Position numbers and translations under genes: made by a program
Assembly (NCBI RefSeq): GCF_004337505.1
Contig: NZ_SJZI01000042.1
Span: forward strand, 186,001-250,000
From: Flaviaestuariibacter flavus
Lineage (GTDB): Bacteria > Bacteroidota > Bacteroidia > Chitinophagales > Chitinophagaceae
Direction: 5' to 3'
Length of the DNA stretch: 64,000 nucleotides
Shown here: in pieces, positions 37,422 to 44,696 of the stretch
Position numbering within the stretch: the first letter of the stretch is position 1
How the letters are laid out: every line of letters begins with the position of its first letter
The notes under the pieces: generated by a model
Database searches by the model: none
What the model saw: only the letters and a program-made list of their open reading frames with translations
Told to the model about the DNA's origin: nothing

Positions 37422-38132
37422 GGCGCCGAGCTCGGGGTAACTCACTTCGGCAAGTGTGCCCGCATGGTTGGTGTCGGCACCGGGGCGCCCGATGGCGCGG
37501 TCGATGGTGTGCGCTTTGAGATAGCTGTCGGGACAAGGCTGCAGCAGCTCCTGGATCTTTTCGCGGGGCAGCTCCGGGTTCAGCCAGTCTTGCCAGGCCG
37601 CGCGCGGCAGGATCACGGGCATCCGCTGCTTGCTGTTGTGGATGCGGGCCATAAACGGATTGGCGGCAGTGGTAATAATGGCGAAGGTGCGGAACAGCTC
37701 GCCGGTTTCAGGCTCGGTCCAGTGGCTGTAGATGCCGGCGAAGGCAAAGAGCTCTTCCTCCTGCAGCCGCACCAGGTGCGGGTATTTTTTCTTCTGGAAC
37801 TCCATCCACTCGAAAAAGCCGTCGGCCAGCACCAGGCAGCGCCGCTTGGGCACATAGCTGCGGAAGGCCGGCTTTTCGAAGATGGTCTCGCCCTTGGCGT
37901 TGAGGGTTTGCGCCCGCAGCTTCGTGGCTTCTTCGAGCGTGCCCACCCAATGAGGAATCAATCCCCAGGTGTAGGCCTGCACCTTGCCCGGCTCCTGCGA
38001 AGTGATCACCGGCATATGCGGAAAGGTGAAGCCATTGGCATGAAATACCGGCTCGAAAGGCATTTCCCACTCGGCGGTGATGGCCTTCATCACCTGCTCC
38101 TGCTTCTTGGTAAACGTATAATGATAGCACAT
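37389..38132 (-). CDS. SRAP/YedK (HMCES) abasic-site crosslinking protein
   Basis: 247 residues. SRAP proteins bond covalently to abasic sites in single-stranded DNA through Cys2 and shield them. All key residues are visible: Cys2 after the initiator Met (MCYHYTF), Asn78 in RAQTLNAKGETI, Glu108 in ADGFFEWM and His165 in ARIHNSKQRMPVIL. The length fits bacterial YedK (about 220). It lies in a group with a UmuD-like gene and an Spl-like radical SAM gene, which fits a DNA-damage role. Confidence 0.93.
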   Translation of the reverse strand: MCYHYTFTKKQEQVMKAITAEWEMPFEPVFHANGFTFPHMPVITSQEPGKVQAYTWGLIPHWVGTLEEATKLRAQTLNAKGETIFEKPAFRSYVPKRRCLVLADGFFEWMEFQKKKYPHLVRLQEEELFAFAGIYSHWTEPETGELFRTFAIITTAANPFMARIHNSKQRMPVILPRAAWQDWLNPELPREKIQELLQPCPDSYLKAHTIDRAIGRPGADTNHAGTLAEVSYPELGASPEQFSLFDS

Positions 38133-38174
38133 GCGGCAATAAAGTTACAATGCCGCGGCAAGCAATGATCTTCA

Positions 38175-39287
38175 ATGAGCAATAACATCCTGCATACAAA
38201 AACAGACCTCGGCCGCTACGGAAAAGCCGAAGGCGAAGATGAATACCACAAAGGCCGCGGCGCGCAGTTCAATACGCCGAACCGCTTTGATAAAACACGG
38301 CAGTCGAAAGACCATGCGGAAGGCATCGATGAGTGGGTGGAGGAAAGCGTGCGCACACAGTTCATCGAGGTGGAGGCGAAAAGCCTCGTCAACAAAGTAG
38401 ACAGCCCCGATGTGGGCATGTTTTACAGCATGAATCCCTACCAGGGCTGCGAGCACGGCTGTATTTACTGCTATGCGCGCAACTCCTTCGAATACCTCGG
38501 CTTCAGCGCGGGCCTGGACTTTGAAAGCAAGATCCATGTGAAGCACAATGCGCCCCAGCTCCTGCGCCAGTTCCTGATGCACCCGAAGTGGCAGTGTGTG
38601 CCCCTTTCGCTCAGCGGCAACACTGACTGCTACCAGCCCGCCGAGCGCCGGTTCGGGATGACGCGCGCCCTGCTGGAGGTGTGTCGCGAATTCAACCAGC
38701 CCGTAGGCATCATTACCAAAAATGCAGGTATCCTGCGCGATACCGACCTGCTGCGCGCCATGGGCGAGCGGCGCCTCGTGTCGGTGCTGATGACCATCAC
38801 TTCGCTCGACGAGCGCCTCCGCGGCGCGATGGAGCCGCGCACCACCACCGGCGCGCAGCGTATCCGCACCATCGAAAAGCTGGCTGCAGCGGGCATCCAG
38901 GTGGGAGTGATGCTGGGACCCATGATCCCCGGCCTCAACGAGCAGGAGATGCCGGCTATCATCAAAGCGGCGGCGGAGGCGGGCGCCACCTTTTCAGCCT
39001 ACACCTTCGTACGGCTCAACGGCGCGGTGAAGCTGCTTTTTCACGACTGGCTTTATAAGAATTTTCCCGACCGCGCCGACAAAGTGTGGCACCTCATTGA
39101 GTCGGGGCACGGCGGCCGCGTGAACGACAGTGAGTTCGGCCGGCGCATGCGGGGCGAGGGTAATATCGCGCAGCTGGTGGCGGATCAATACCGGACCTAT
39201 ACGAAAAAGTATGGCCTTGGCCACGAGCGCCTGGGGCTCGACTGCACGCAGTTCAGGCGGCCGGGGGAGCAGATGAAATTATTCTGA
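38175..39287 (+). CDS. PA0069/Spl-type radical SAM protein
   Basis: 370 residues. The radical SAM cluster motif is CEHGCIYCYARNS (CxxxCxxC), preceded by FYSMNPYQGCEHG. Further family segments are PLSLSGNTDCYQPAERRFGMTR, GIITKNAGILRDTDLL and GVMLGPMIPGLNEQEM. The family (Rv2578c/PA0069) is related to spore photoproduct lyase, but its substrate is unknown. It is divergent from the SRAP gene, 42 bp apart. Confidence 0.9.
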   Translation: MSNNILHTKTDLGRYGKAEGEDEYHKGRGAQFNTPNRFDKTRQSKDHAEGIDEWVEESVRTQFIEVEAKSLVNKVDSPDVGMFYSMNPYQGCEHGCIYCYARNSFEYLGFSAGLDFESKIHVKHNAPQLLRQFLMHPKWQCVPLSLSGNTDCYQPAERRFGMTRALLEVCREFNQPVGIITKNAGILRDTDLLRAMGERRLVSVLMTITSLDERLRGAMEPRTTTGAQRIRTIEKLAAAGIQVGVMLGPMIPGLNEQEMPAIIKAAAEAGATFSAYTFVRLNGAVKLLFHDWLYKNFPDRADKVWHLIESGHGGRVNDSEFGRRMRGEGNIAQLVADQYRTYTKKYGLGHERLGLDCTQFRRPGEQMKLF

Positions 39288-39300
39288 TGCCTGGTCCTGC

Positions 39301-39786
39301 TCAGGAGCTGCGACGTTTTGCATTGGGCTTCGGCCGGATGCTGATGACATAGCGCGTGGCCTTGCCGATCGTTTCCATGTGTACCAGGTACTCGCGCGAG
39401 CTGTAGGTTTCCAGCACCTCGCCGCTGCCTTCGTTGTTTCCGGGAAGGGCGTTGAAAGATCCGTCTTCGGCGACCTGCCGGCGAATGGCGGCGTAGTTGT
39501 CGGTGGAGCGGGTGGCGTATTGCACCATCTTCACTTCGTTGCCTCCCAGGTCTACGAATACCATTTCCGTAAAACGCTTCGTGCCCGGGTCGCGGTCGCC
39601 GAGAAACACGATGTTGCCGTCGTCGGTGCGGGCGCGGCGGTTGAAGCCGCGGGCGCGGATATAGCGAAATACCGATGCCGTATCCTGCCGGTTGTCGGTA
39701 ACGTAAATCAGGTCGGTGAGCGACAGGCGCTGGGCCCCGGCCGGGAGCGCGGAAAGAACGATCAGAAGCGCAAGGACGACTTTCAT
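39301..39786 (-). CDS. Exported hypothetical protein, 161 residues
   Basis: Signal peptide MKVVLALLIVLSALPAGAQR, then a small mixed domain with ARTDDGNIVFLGDRDPGT, MVFVDLGGNEVKMVQYATRS and YLVHMETIGKATRYVISIRP. I do not recognise the family. The open frame extends 615 bp upstream, but that part crosses a promoter and terminator region on the other strand and is rejected. Confidence 0.7.
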   Translation of the reverse strand: MKVVLALLIVLSALPAGAQRLSLTDLIYVTDNRQDTASVFRYIRARGFNRRARTDDGNIVFLGDRDPGTKRFTEMVFVDLGGNEVKMVQYATRSTDNYAAIRRQVAEDGSFNALPGNNEGSGEVLETYSSREYLVHMETIGKATRYVISIRPKPNAKRRSS

Positions 39787-39899
39787 AAAGTGTAGATGAT
39801 AGGGGACCGATAAAGGTAGCGCATCCTTTGTTAAAGAAGGCCCACTGTAGAAATACGGACGCGTTTGCACGCCTGCTGCAAAAATATTTTTCACAAAAG

Positions 39900-40095
39900 T
39901 TTTGCTTGCATCAATAAAGCTTCTCATTTTTGCCCCCACAAAATAATCAACAGTGAACCGCATAGAATTATATATCAAGCAAACGATGGGATTCAGCCCG
40001 AAGGGCGATCTCCGTGGCGGGGCCTGTATTGCAGTCTGGTAGTAAACCAAAACTTCACATACGTCAAACCCCGCGGCAATGCAGCGGGGTTTTTC
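39900..40095 (+). ncRNA. Candidate small transcript with promoter and terminator
   Basis: TTTTG at 39900-39904 and CATTTTTG about 20 bp further on resemble a TTTG / TAnnTTTG promoter. AACCCCGC...GCGGGGTTTTT (40067-40095) is a terminator. The ~155-nt RNA between them contains only an 18-codon frame (39986-40042, MGFSPKGDLRGGACIAVW). It may be a small RNA, a leader peptide or both. The word GGGCGATCTCCG recurs in the unit at 40373-40489. Confidence 0.35.
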
Positions 40096-40144
40096 TATTT
40101 CCTCCTGTATTCTTCGGATCAACCAAAAAGAGCGAACAGAAAAA

Positions 40145-40288
40145 ATGAATTCGTGTAAACACGCGTCACATAAAAACCAACCAGGGGCCAGCAGCCTGTT
40201 ACCGGAAAGCCGCGCCGCGCAAAGCCGCAGCGGTTTCGGAACGGACTTCCTGTGCCCATCCGGGAGACGAAAGCCTGTCCTGTCATAG
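40145..40288 (+). CDS. Possible 47-residue protein
   Basis: MNSCKHASHKNQPGASSLLP and on to GRRKPVLS: basic, Ser-rich, no domain. It is followed by a good terminator (40307-40338), which is the only support for a transcription unit here. The unit could equally be non-coding. Confidence 0.25.
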   Translation: MNSCKHASHKNQPGASSLLPESRAAQSRSGFGTDFLCPSGRRKPVLS

Positions 40289-40306
40289 CATTTGCTCTGG
40301 CAACAC

Positions 40307-40338
40307 AAGCCCGGTCTCCCGCAAGGACCGGGCTTTTT
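40307..40338 (+). terminator. Intrinsic terminator
   Basis: AAGCCCGGTC, 9-nt loop, GACCGGGCTTTTTT: strong stem and T run. Confidence 0.8.
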
Positions 40339-40372
40339 TGTGCGCGTTTCATAACCAATAAAAACAGGAAGT

Positions 40373-40489
40373 ATGGAAAGCGGAAGGTATCGGGTGATCA
40401 CCCGTCCGGGAAGGAAGTTACTGGTAGAGGTAATGGGGCGGCAACGGCGTGCCGTGGGCGATCTCCGGAGTGGCGTGGATCGGGCGTGA
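40373..40489 (+). CDS. Possible 38-residue basic protein with an SD-like site
   Basis: MESGRYRVITRPGRKLLVEV continues to GDLRSGVDRA. The ATG follows ACAGGAAGT, an SD-like purine stretch unusual for this genome. No known domain. It is the third in a row of short transcription units before the tRNA genes. Confidence 0.35.
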   Translation: MESGRYRVITRPGRKLLVEVMGRQRRAVGDLRSGVDRA

Positions 40490-40506
40490 TGAGGTGCATT
40501 ATGTAA

Positions 40507-40602
40507 ATGAGTAAAACAACAATCATGAAATTCTTTTTAATCATCAGCGTGCTTACGTTCCTGCTGCGGCGCCTGCTGCCGGCAGAGGAAGAGCCGCAAT
40601 AG
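40507..40602 (+). CDS. Possible 31-residue single-span membrane peptide
   Basis: MSKTTIMKFFLIISVLTFLL, then RRLLPAEEEPQ: a hydrophobic helix with an acidic tail. GATGAGGTG lies upstream. A hairpin with arms AAGACC and GGTCTT (40618-40648) follows, then the tRNA genes. Confidence 0.4.
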   Translation: MSKTTIMKFFLIISVLTFLLRRLLPAEEEPQ

Positions 40603-40616
40603 GTACACATTCTTTT

Positions 40617-40649
40617 CAAGACCCGGATGTTCCGGCGTCCCGGTCTTTA
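40617..40649 (+). terminator. Hairpin before the tRNA pair
   Basis: AAGACCCGG and CCCGGTCTTT can pair imperfectly (6 solid base pairs). It could end the small membrane peptide transcript. Confidence 0.5.
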
Positions 40650-40650
40650 A

Positions 40651-40723
40651 CGGCTCGTAGCTCAATGGGCAGAGTACGCGATTCTTAATCGCGGGGTTGT
40701 GGGTTCGAAGCCCACCGGGCCGA
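40651..40723 (+). tRNA. tRNA-Lys (anticodon CTT)
   Basis: A full 73-nt cloverleaf: acceptor CGGCTCG/CGGGCCG, U8-A9, D stem GCTC/GAGT, anticodon stem CGCGA/TCGCG with loop TTCTTAA, T stem GTGGG/CCCAC with loop TTCGAAG, discriminator A; CCA is not encoded. Position 1 is C, less common than G. Four bases separate it from the next tRNA, so they are one transcript. Confidence 0.92.
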
Positions 40724-40727
40724 CGAA

Positions 40728-40799
40728 GGACAAATAGCTCCAACGGTAGAGCAGCGGGTTGAAGCCCCGTGGTTGCAAGTTCGAATCTTGCTTTGTCCA
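40728..40799 (+). tRNA. tRNA-Phe-like (anticodon GAA) with G37
   Basis: A 72-nt cloverleaf: acceptor GGACAAA/TTTGTCC is perfect, D stem GCTC/GAGC, anticodon stem GCGGG/CCCGT with loop TTGAAGC, T stem GCAAG/CTTGC with loop TTCGAAT, discriminator A. The GAA anticodon assigns phenylalanine, but position 37 is G where tRNAs reading UNN codons almost always have A for the i6A-type modification. The AT-rich acceptor is also unlike a housekeeping tRNA-Phe. It may be a variant tRNA or a tRNA mimic. Confidence 0.85.
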
Positions 40800-40832
40800 C
40801 GATTGGTAACTATATAAAAAAAGGAGGTATTT

Positions 40833-41249
40833 ATGTTCAGACGATTCCTGGGTCGCCGGATGCCGTCGCCGGCCGGCCTTTTCAACGGTCCCTTCTTCGA
40901 CGTGCGGACGCTCTTCGTGCTCGAGTTCGATTGCCTGCCGAGCGTCTGCGCCGTGGGTGATCTTGACGGCGACCGGGCCCTTGTCTTCCTGCGTGAGCGT
41001 ATCGCCTCGCAGGTGATCAAGACCTGGCAGCACAGCTTCTTTGAATACGACGAAGGCACAGTGTGCTTCGCCCGGAGCATCTACCTGCTGCCCGGCCGCC
41101 GGATGGTCGAAGTGGGCGCAGGGTACGTGGAGTTGCTGCACGATGGCGACTTCAGCTGGGCCAACGCGCTCGTGACCGAGCTGGCCCGCTTCCGCCAGGT
41201 ACAAAAAGAAGCGCCGATCGGCTTTGCACGCTCCGGCTCGATGAACTGA
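40833..41249 (+). CDS. Small protein homologous to the N-terminal domain of the adjacent AAA+ ATPase
   Basis: 138 residues, no signal or membrane helix. Residues 49-122 (LVFLRERIASQVI, VEVGAGYVELLHDG, TELARFRQ) align almost without gaps with residues 47-120 of the neighbouring ATPase (VAVFRERFAELIC, VEIAYYCEILHDG, ALAARFRE). It therefore looks like a free-standing copy of that domain. The ATG is preceded by AAAGGAGGTATTT, a perfect Shine-Dalgarno site that is exceptional in this window. It directly follows the tRNA pair, probably on the same transcript. Confidence 0.75.
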   Translation: MFRRFLGRRMPSPAGLFNGPFFDVRTLFVLEFDCLPSVCAVGDLDGDRALVFLRERIASQVIKTWQHSFFEYDEGTVCFARSIYLLPGRRMVEVGAGYVELLHDGDFSWANALVTELARFRQVQKEAPIGFARSGSMN

Positions 41250-41312
41250 GGCCGAACACGCAACCGGTTGTATCAGAACAAAACAGTATTAATACGGAAT
41301 AAAGAACCAGCA

Positions 41313-42380
41313 ATGGAAACACAATTTGAAAAAACGATCAGCGTGAACGCGGCGCTCGGGGAGGTCTTTCCCGACAGCCGGGCTTACTACCTGTGGCGCT
41401 TCGGGCGCATCCCGAGCCGGCATTACATCTCGGGAATCGCGGGGGAAAAGCTGGTTGCTGTCTTTCGCGAGCGCTTTGCGGAGCTGATCTGCGATGTGTA
41501 CCAGAACCAGTGGTACAATAAAAAACGCCGTCGCTATGAGATCGACAAGACGCTCCTGGTGCTGACCAACGGCTGCGTGGTGGAGATCGCCTATTACTGC
41601 GAGATCCTGCACGACGGCCATGCCGATGTATTTGTAACGGAGTGCACCGCGCTGGCCGCCCGCTTCCGCGAGCGCGAAAAGCGGCAGCCGCAGGAGATCA
41701 ACCTGATCGTAAAGGGCGAATATGGACTTACAACACGCTCCATGGAGATCAAGCGGGCGAAGCTGGACCTCGATCTTTTTTACGAGGCCGACTTCGCCGC
41801 CGTGGATGCCGTGATCCGCAGGCGCCTGCGGCAAAAGGACGATAAGGGCATCGTGCTGTTGCATGGGCTGCCCGGCACCGGCAAGACCACTTACCTGCGT
41901 TACCTGGTGGGTCAAACCCGGAAGCGCGTGCTCTTTCTTTCGCCCACGGTCGCGGGCAACCTGATGGATCCCGACTTTATCGACCTGCTGATCGAAAACC
42001 CGAATACGGTGCTGGTGATCGAGGACGCCGAGAATGTGCTGATGGACCGGAGGGCGCACAGTCATTCCGGTGTATCGAACCTGCTGAATATTTCAGACGG
42101 CCTGCTGGCCGACTTCCTGAATGTGCAGCTGGTGTGCACCTTCAACAGCCCCGTGGCGCTGATCGACCCGGCGCTGCTGCGCCAGGGACGACTCATTGCA
42201 CGCTACGAGTTTGGTAAGCTGGGGGTGGAGCGTGCCCAGCGCCTCAGCAGCCACCTAGGTTTCCGGAACGAGATCCGGAGCCCGATGACGCTGGCGGAGA
42301 TATCCGCCCAGGGCGAGCCCGCACTGCAACAAAAGCGCGTGGAAGTGATCGGCTTCCGGCAGGTGACACTTGAAAACTGA
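41313..42380 (+). CDS. AAA+ ATPase of the RtcB-associated cluster
   Basis: 355 residues. The N-terminal ~150 residues form a domain shared with the upstream small protein; the C-terminal part is an AAA+ module with Walker A GLPGTGKTT (185-193), Walker B VLVIEDAENVL, sensor-like CTFNSPVALIDPALLR and arginine QGRLIARYEF. It lacks membrane segments. AAA+ proteins of this design remodel proteins or RNA-protein complexes; the client is unknown. It lies 63 bp after the small paralogue and 46 bp before the YkuK gene. Confidence 0.88.
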   Translation: METQFEKTISVNAALGEVFPDSRAYYLWRFGRIPSRHYISGIAGEKLVAVFRERFAELICDVYQNQWYNKKRRRYEIDKTLLVLTNGCVVEIAYYCEILHDGHADVFVTECTALAARFREREKRQPQEINLIVKGEYGLTTRSMEIKRAKLDLDLFYEADFAAVDAVIRRRLRQKDDKGIVLLHGLPGTGKTTYLRYLVGQTRKRVLFLSPTVAGNLMDPDFIDLLIENPNTVLVIEDAENVLMDRRAHSHSGVSNLLNISDGLLADFLNVQLVCTFNSPVALIDPALLRQGRLIARYEFGKLGVERAQRLSSHLGFRNEIRSPMTLAEISAQGEPALQQKRVEVIGFRQVTLEN

Positions 42381-42426
42381 GGCGAGAACGAGAGAACAAG
42401 CTGAGAATTCACTAAAACAAAAACCA

Positions 42427-42912
42427 ATGAACCGGATACAAAAATGGCGGCGGCTGGATGGCAGGCCCATCCGGTTGCCCATCGACGAAGAAGTGCGGAT
42501 GACGCTCCTGCGGGAGCAGGCCGCGGGACACGAGCTGACGGTAAGCATCGGCTCCGACAGCCAGGTGAAAGGGAAGGATATTGACTTCGCCACCGTAATT
42601 GTATTTATACGGAAAGGCAGGGGCGGATTTTTCTTTATCGCCACCGACCGGCTTCGGCAACCCATGACCGTGAAGGAGCGGATGCTGGAAGAGGTGACGC
42701 GAAGCATCGAAGTGGCCTACCTGCTGGCGCCCGTGTTTGCGCGCTACGGCGTGCCGCTGGAGGTGCATGCCGATATCAACCCCGACCCGAAGTTCAAAAG
42801 CAACGCGGCCTTCCGCGAAGCGATGGGCTATATCATGGGGATGGGCTTCACCTTCCGGGCAAAGCCGCACGCTTTCGCGGGCTCGTGCTGCGCTAACAAA
42901 ATCGTGCAATGA
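42427..42912 (+). CDS. YkuK/DUF458 family RNase H-like protein
   Basis: 161 residues of the YkuK family, predicted to have an RNase H fold. Acidic residues typical of the fold are in VSIGSDSQVKGKDIDFATVI (Asp in GSDSQ), RMLEEVTRSIEVAYLLAP (Glu) and VHADINPDPKFKSN (Asp), followed by AMGYIMGMGFTFRAKPHAF and ASKV-like GSCCANKIV. Nuclease activity has, to my knowledge, not been proven. Repeat family 1 copy E starts one base after its stop codon. Confidence 0.9.
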   Translation: MNRIQKWRRLDGRPIRLPIDEEVRMTLLREQAAGHELTVSIGSDSQVKGKDIDFATVIVFIRKGRGGFFFIATDRLRQPMTVKERMLEEVTRSIEVAYLLAPVFARYGVPLEVHADINPDPKFKSNAAFREAMGYIMGMGFTFRAKPHAFAGSCCANKIVQ

Positions 42913-42913
42913 C

Positions 42914-43040
42914 TGGAGAAGGAACGCTGATTCCGCGAGCGGAATACGCAGATTGGTTATGATGTTTTATGATGGCTTACGCACGAAGCGTCGGCATCTG
43001 CGCAAATCATAAGGATCATAAGAAATCAGCGTTCTTTCTC
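42914..43040. repeat. Repeat family 1, copy E (same orientation as D)
   Basis: GGAGAAGGAACGCTGATTCCGCGAGCGGAATACGCAGATTGG...CATAAGAAATCAGCGTTCTTTCTC. It lies between the YkuK and rtcB genes, 69 bp before the rtcB start. Confidence 0.9.
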
Positions 43041-43108
43041 ATCACGTAAATCATCAACGGCGACCGGTGTTCTTTTTGCAGGAACATCATCGCCTCAAAA
43101 CAAACAAC

Positions 43109-44560
43109 ATGGCAAAATTGAAACTGAAGGGCAAAGACCTCCGGGCGATCGGTTATCCCGAGTCGCCGGTGATCTCGCTGGCGATGGGGCTCATGGAAAA
43201 ACATTACAGGCACAGCTCCGCCGGAGAGGCCCTTAAGATACTTGGTGACGTAAAAGAGCGGCCCGCTGATTACCTCGGCCACGAGGTGCTCGGCAGGATC
43301 GCGGAGGCGCTGCTGCCGAAGGCGGAGCCCGAAGGGGCTGCGGTGGCGCTGAATGGTACCGGCGTCAACTTCAGCATCTTCGGTAGCGAAGGCATCGAGC
43401 AGGGTGCGCTGTCGCAGATGAACACCGCCGTGCGGCTGCCGGTTGCGGTAGCCGGCGCCCTGATGCCCGACGCGCATTCGGGTTATGGCCTCCCGATCGG
43501 CGGGGTGCTCGCCACCCGCAACGCTGTTATCCCGTACGGGGTGGGTGTCGACATCGGGTGCCGGATGTGCCTGTCGGTGTTCGACATCGACCCGAAAGAG
43601 CTCGGGGCGCGGCCGCAACAGTTTGCGAAGGCCATCCAGGAGAACACGCTCTTCGGAAGCGGCGGGCAGTTTACCCGTGCTGAAGAGCACGAGGTGCTGG
43701 AGAGCCCTCTCTTTTCCGAGATCGCTCTGTTGAAAGGGTTGCATGCGCGGGCCTGGAAGCAGCTGGGTACATCGGGCTCGGGTAACCACTTCGTTGAATT
43801 CGGGGTGGTGTCGGTGGCGGCGTTCGACCCGGTGCTGGCAGTGCCCGCGGGCAATTACCTGGGCTTGCTGTCGCATTCGGGCTCGCGGGCCCTCGGCGCC
43901 AATGTCGCCAACCACTTTACGAAGGTGGCGAAGGACAAGCGGCGCCTGCCGCCCGAGGCGGCCAACCTCGCCTGGCTCGACCTGGACGAACAGGAGGGGC
44001 AGGAGTACTGGCTCGCGATGAACCTCGCCGGTGATTACGCCTCGGCCTGCCACCACGTGATCCACGAGAAGATGGCGAAAGCACTGGGGCGGCGTCCGCT
44101 GCGGCGGGTGGAGAACCACCACAACTTCGCCTGGAAGGAATTGTGGGAAGGAGCGGAAGTGATCGTGCACCGGAAAGGCGCCACCCCGGCCGGCGCCGGT
44201 GTGCTTGGCATCATTCCCGGCTCGATGACGGCCCCGGGTTTTATCGTAAAGGGTAAAGGCGAAGCGGCTTCCGTCAATTCGGCCGCGCACGGCGCGGGAC
44301 GGCGGATGAGCCGGACGGCTGCCTTGCAGTCGATCTCCGAGGCGGCGCTCCGCGAGCAGCTGCAGCGGGAGGGCGTGACCCTGCTCGGTGGCGGTCTCGA
44401 CGAGGCGCCGATGGCCTACAAGGACATCCACTCGGTGATGAAGGCGCAGCGGGCACTGGTGGATGTGGTGGGAACCTTTCAGCCGCGGATTGTGCGGATG
44501 GACGGGGCACCGCCGAAACCGTGGATGAAGAAGAAAGGAGACGCAGTGCTTGGAGAATAA
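43109..44560 (+). CDS. rtcB: RtcB-type RNA ligase
   Basis: 483 residues. RtcB joins RNA 2',3'-cyclic phosphate or 3'-phosphate ends to 5'-OH ends with GTP and Mn2+. The full motif set is present: PDAHSGYGLPIGGVLAT, GVDIGCRM (metal ligand Cys151), GTSGSGNHFVEFG, LSHSGSRALG, ENHHNFAW, HRKGATPAGAG (His354), GSMTAPGF, and SAAHGAGRRMSR with His394 as the expected guanylylated residue. No archease or PrfH gene is adjacent; the neighbours are YkuK, AAA+ and tRNAs. The start is the ATG of MAKLKLKGKDLRAIG. Confidence 0.94.
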   Translation: MAKLKLKGKDLRAIGYPESPVISLAMGLMEKHYRHSSAGEALKILGDVKERPADYLGHEVLGRIAEALLPKAEPEGAAVALNGTGVNFSIFGSEGIEQGALSQMNTAVRLPVAVAGALMPDAHSGYGLPIGGVLATRNAVIPYGVGVDIGCRMCLSVFDIDPKELGARPQQFAKAIQENTLFGSGGQFTRAEEHEVLESPLFSEIALLKGLHARAWKQLGTSGSGNHFVEFGVVSVAAFDPVLAVPAGNYLGLLSHSGSRALGANVANHFTKVAKDKRRLPPEAANLAWLDLDEQEGQEYWLAMNLAGDYASACHHVIHEKMAKALGRRPLRRVENHHNFAWKELWEGAEVIVHRKGATPAGAGVLGIIPGSMTAPGFIVKGKGEAASVNSAAHGAGRRMSRTAALQSISEAALREQLQREGVTLLGGGLDEAPMAYKDIHSVMKAQRALVDVVGTFQPRIVRMDGAPPKPWMKKKGDAVLGE

Positions 44561-44592
44561 TGGCCGGTCCCGGATTTTCGATGTCTGATTTG

Positions 44593-44616
44593 AAGGGGCG
44601 CTTCGGCGCCCCTTTG
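44593..44616. terminator. rtcB terminator inside a GATGTC inverted pair
   Basis: AAGGGGCGCTTCGGCGCCCCTTTG; flanked by TTTTCGATGTCTGATT on the left and AATCGGACATCCGACATCGG on the right, so the stem can extend. Confidence 0.75.
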
Positions 44617-44696
44617 TTCTTCAGTAAATCGGACATCCGACATCGGAGATCGTGACATCTAAAAAAAGAAACTCCTGTAAAAACAGGAGTCGTCAC

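Noticed and set aside
39787..40401. N-terminal extension of the 161-residue exported protein
   Set aside because: It crosses a likely promoter and two terminators on the other strand, and the true signal peptide starts at 39786.
40651..40799. tRNA genes as an integration (att) site
   Set aside because: No integrase and no partial tRNA duplicate were found downstream in the window.
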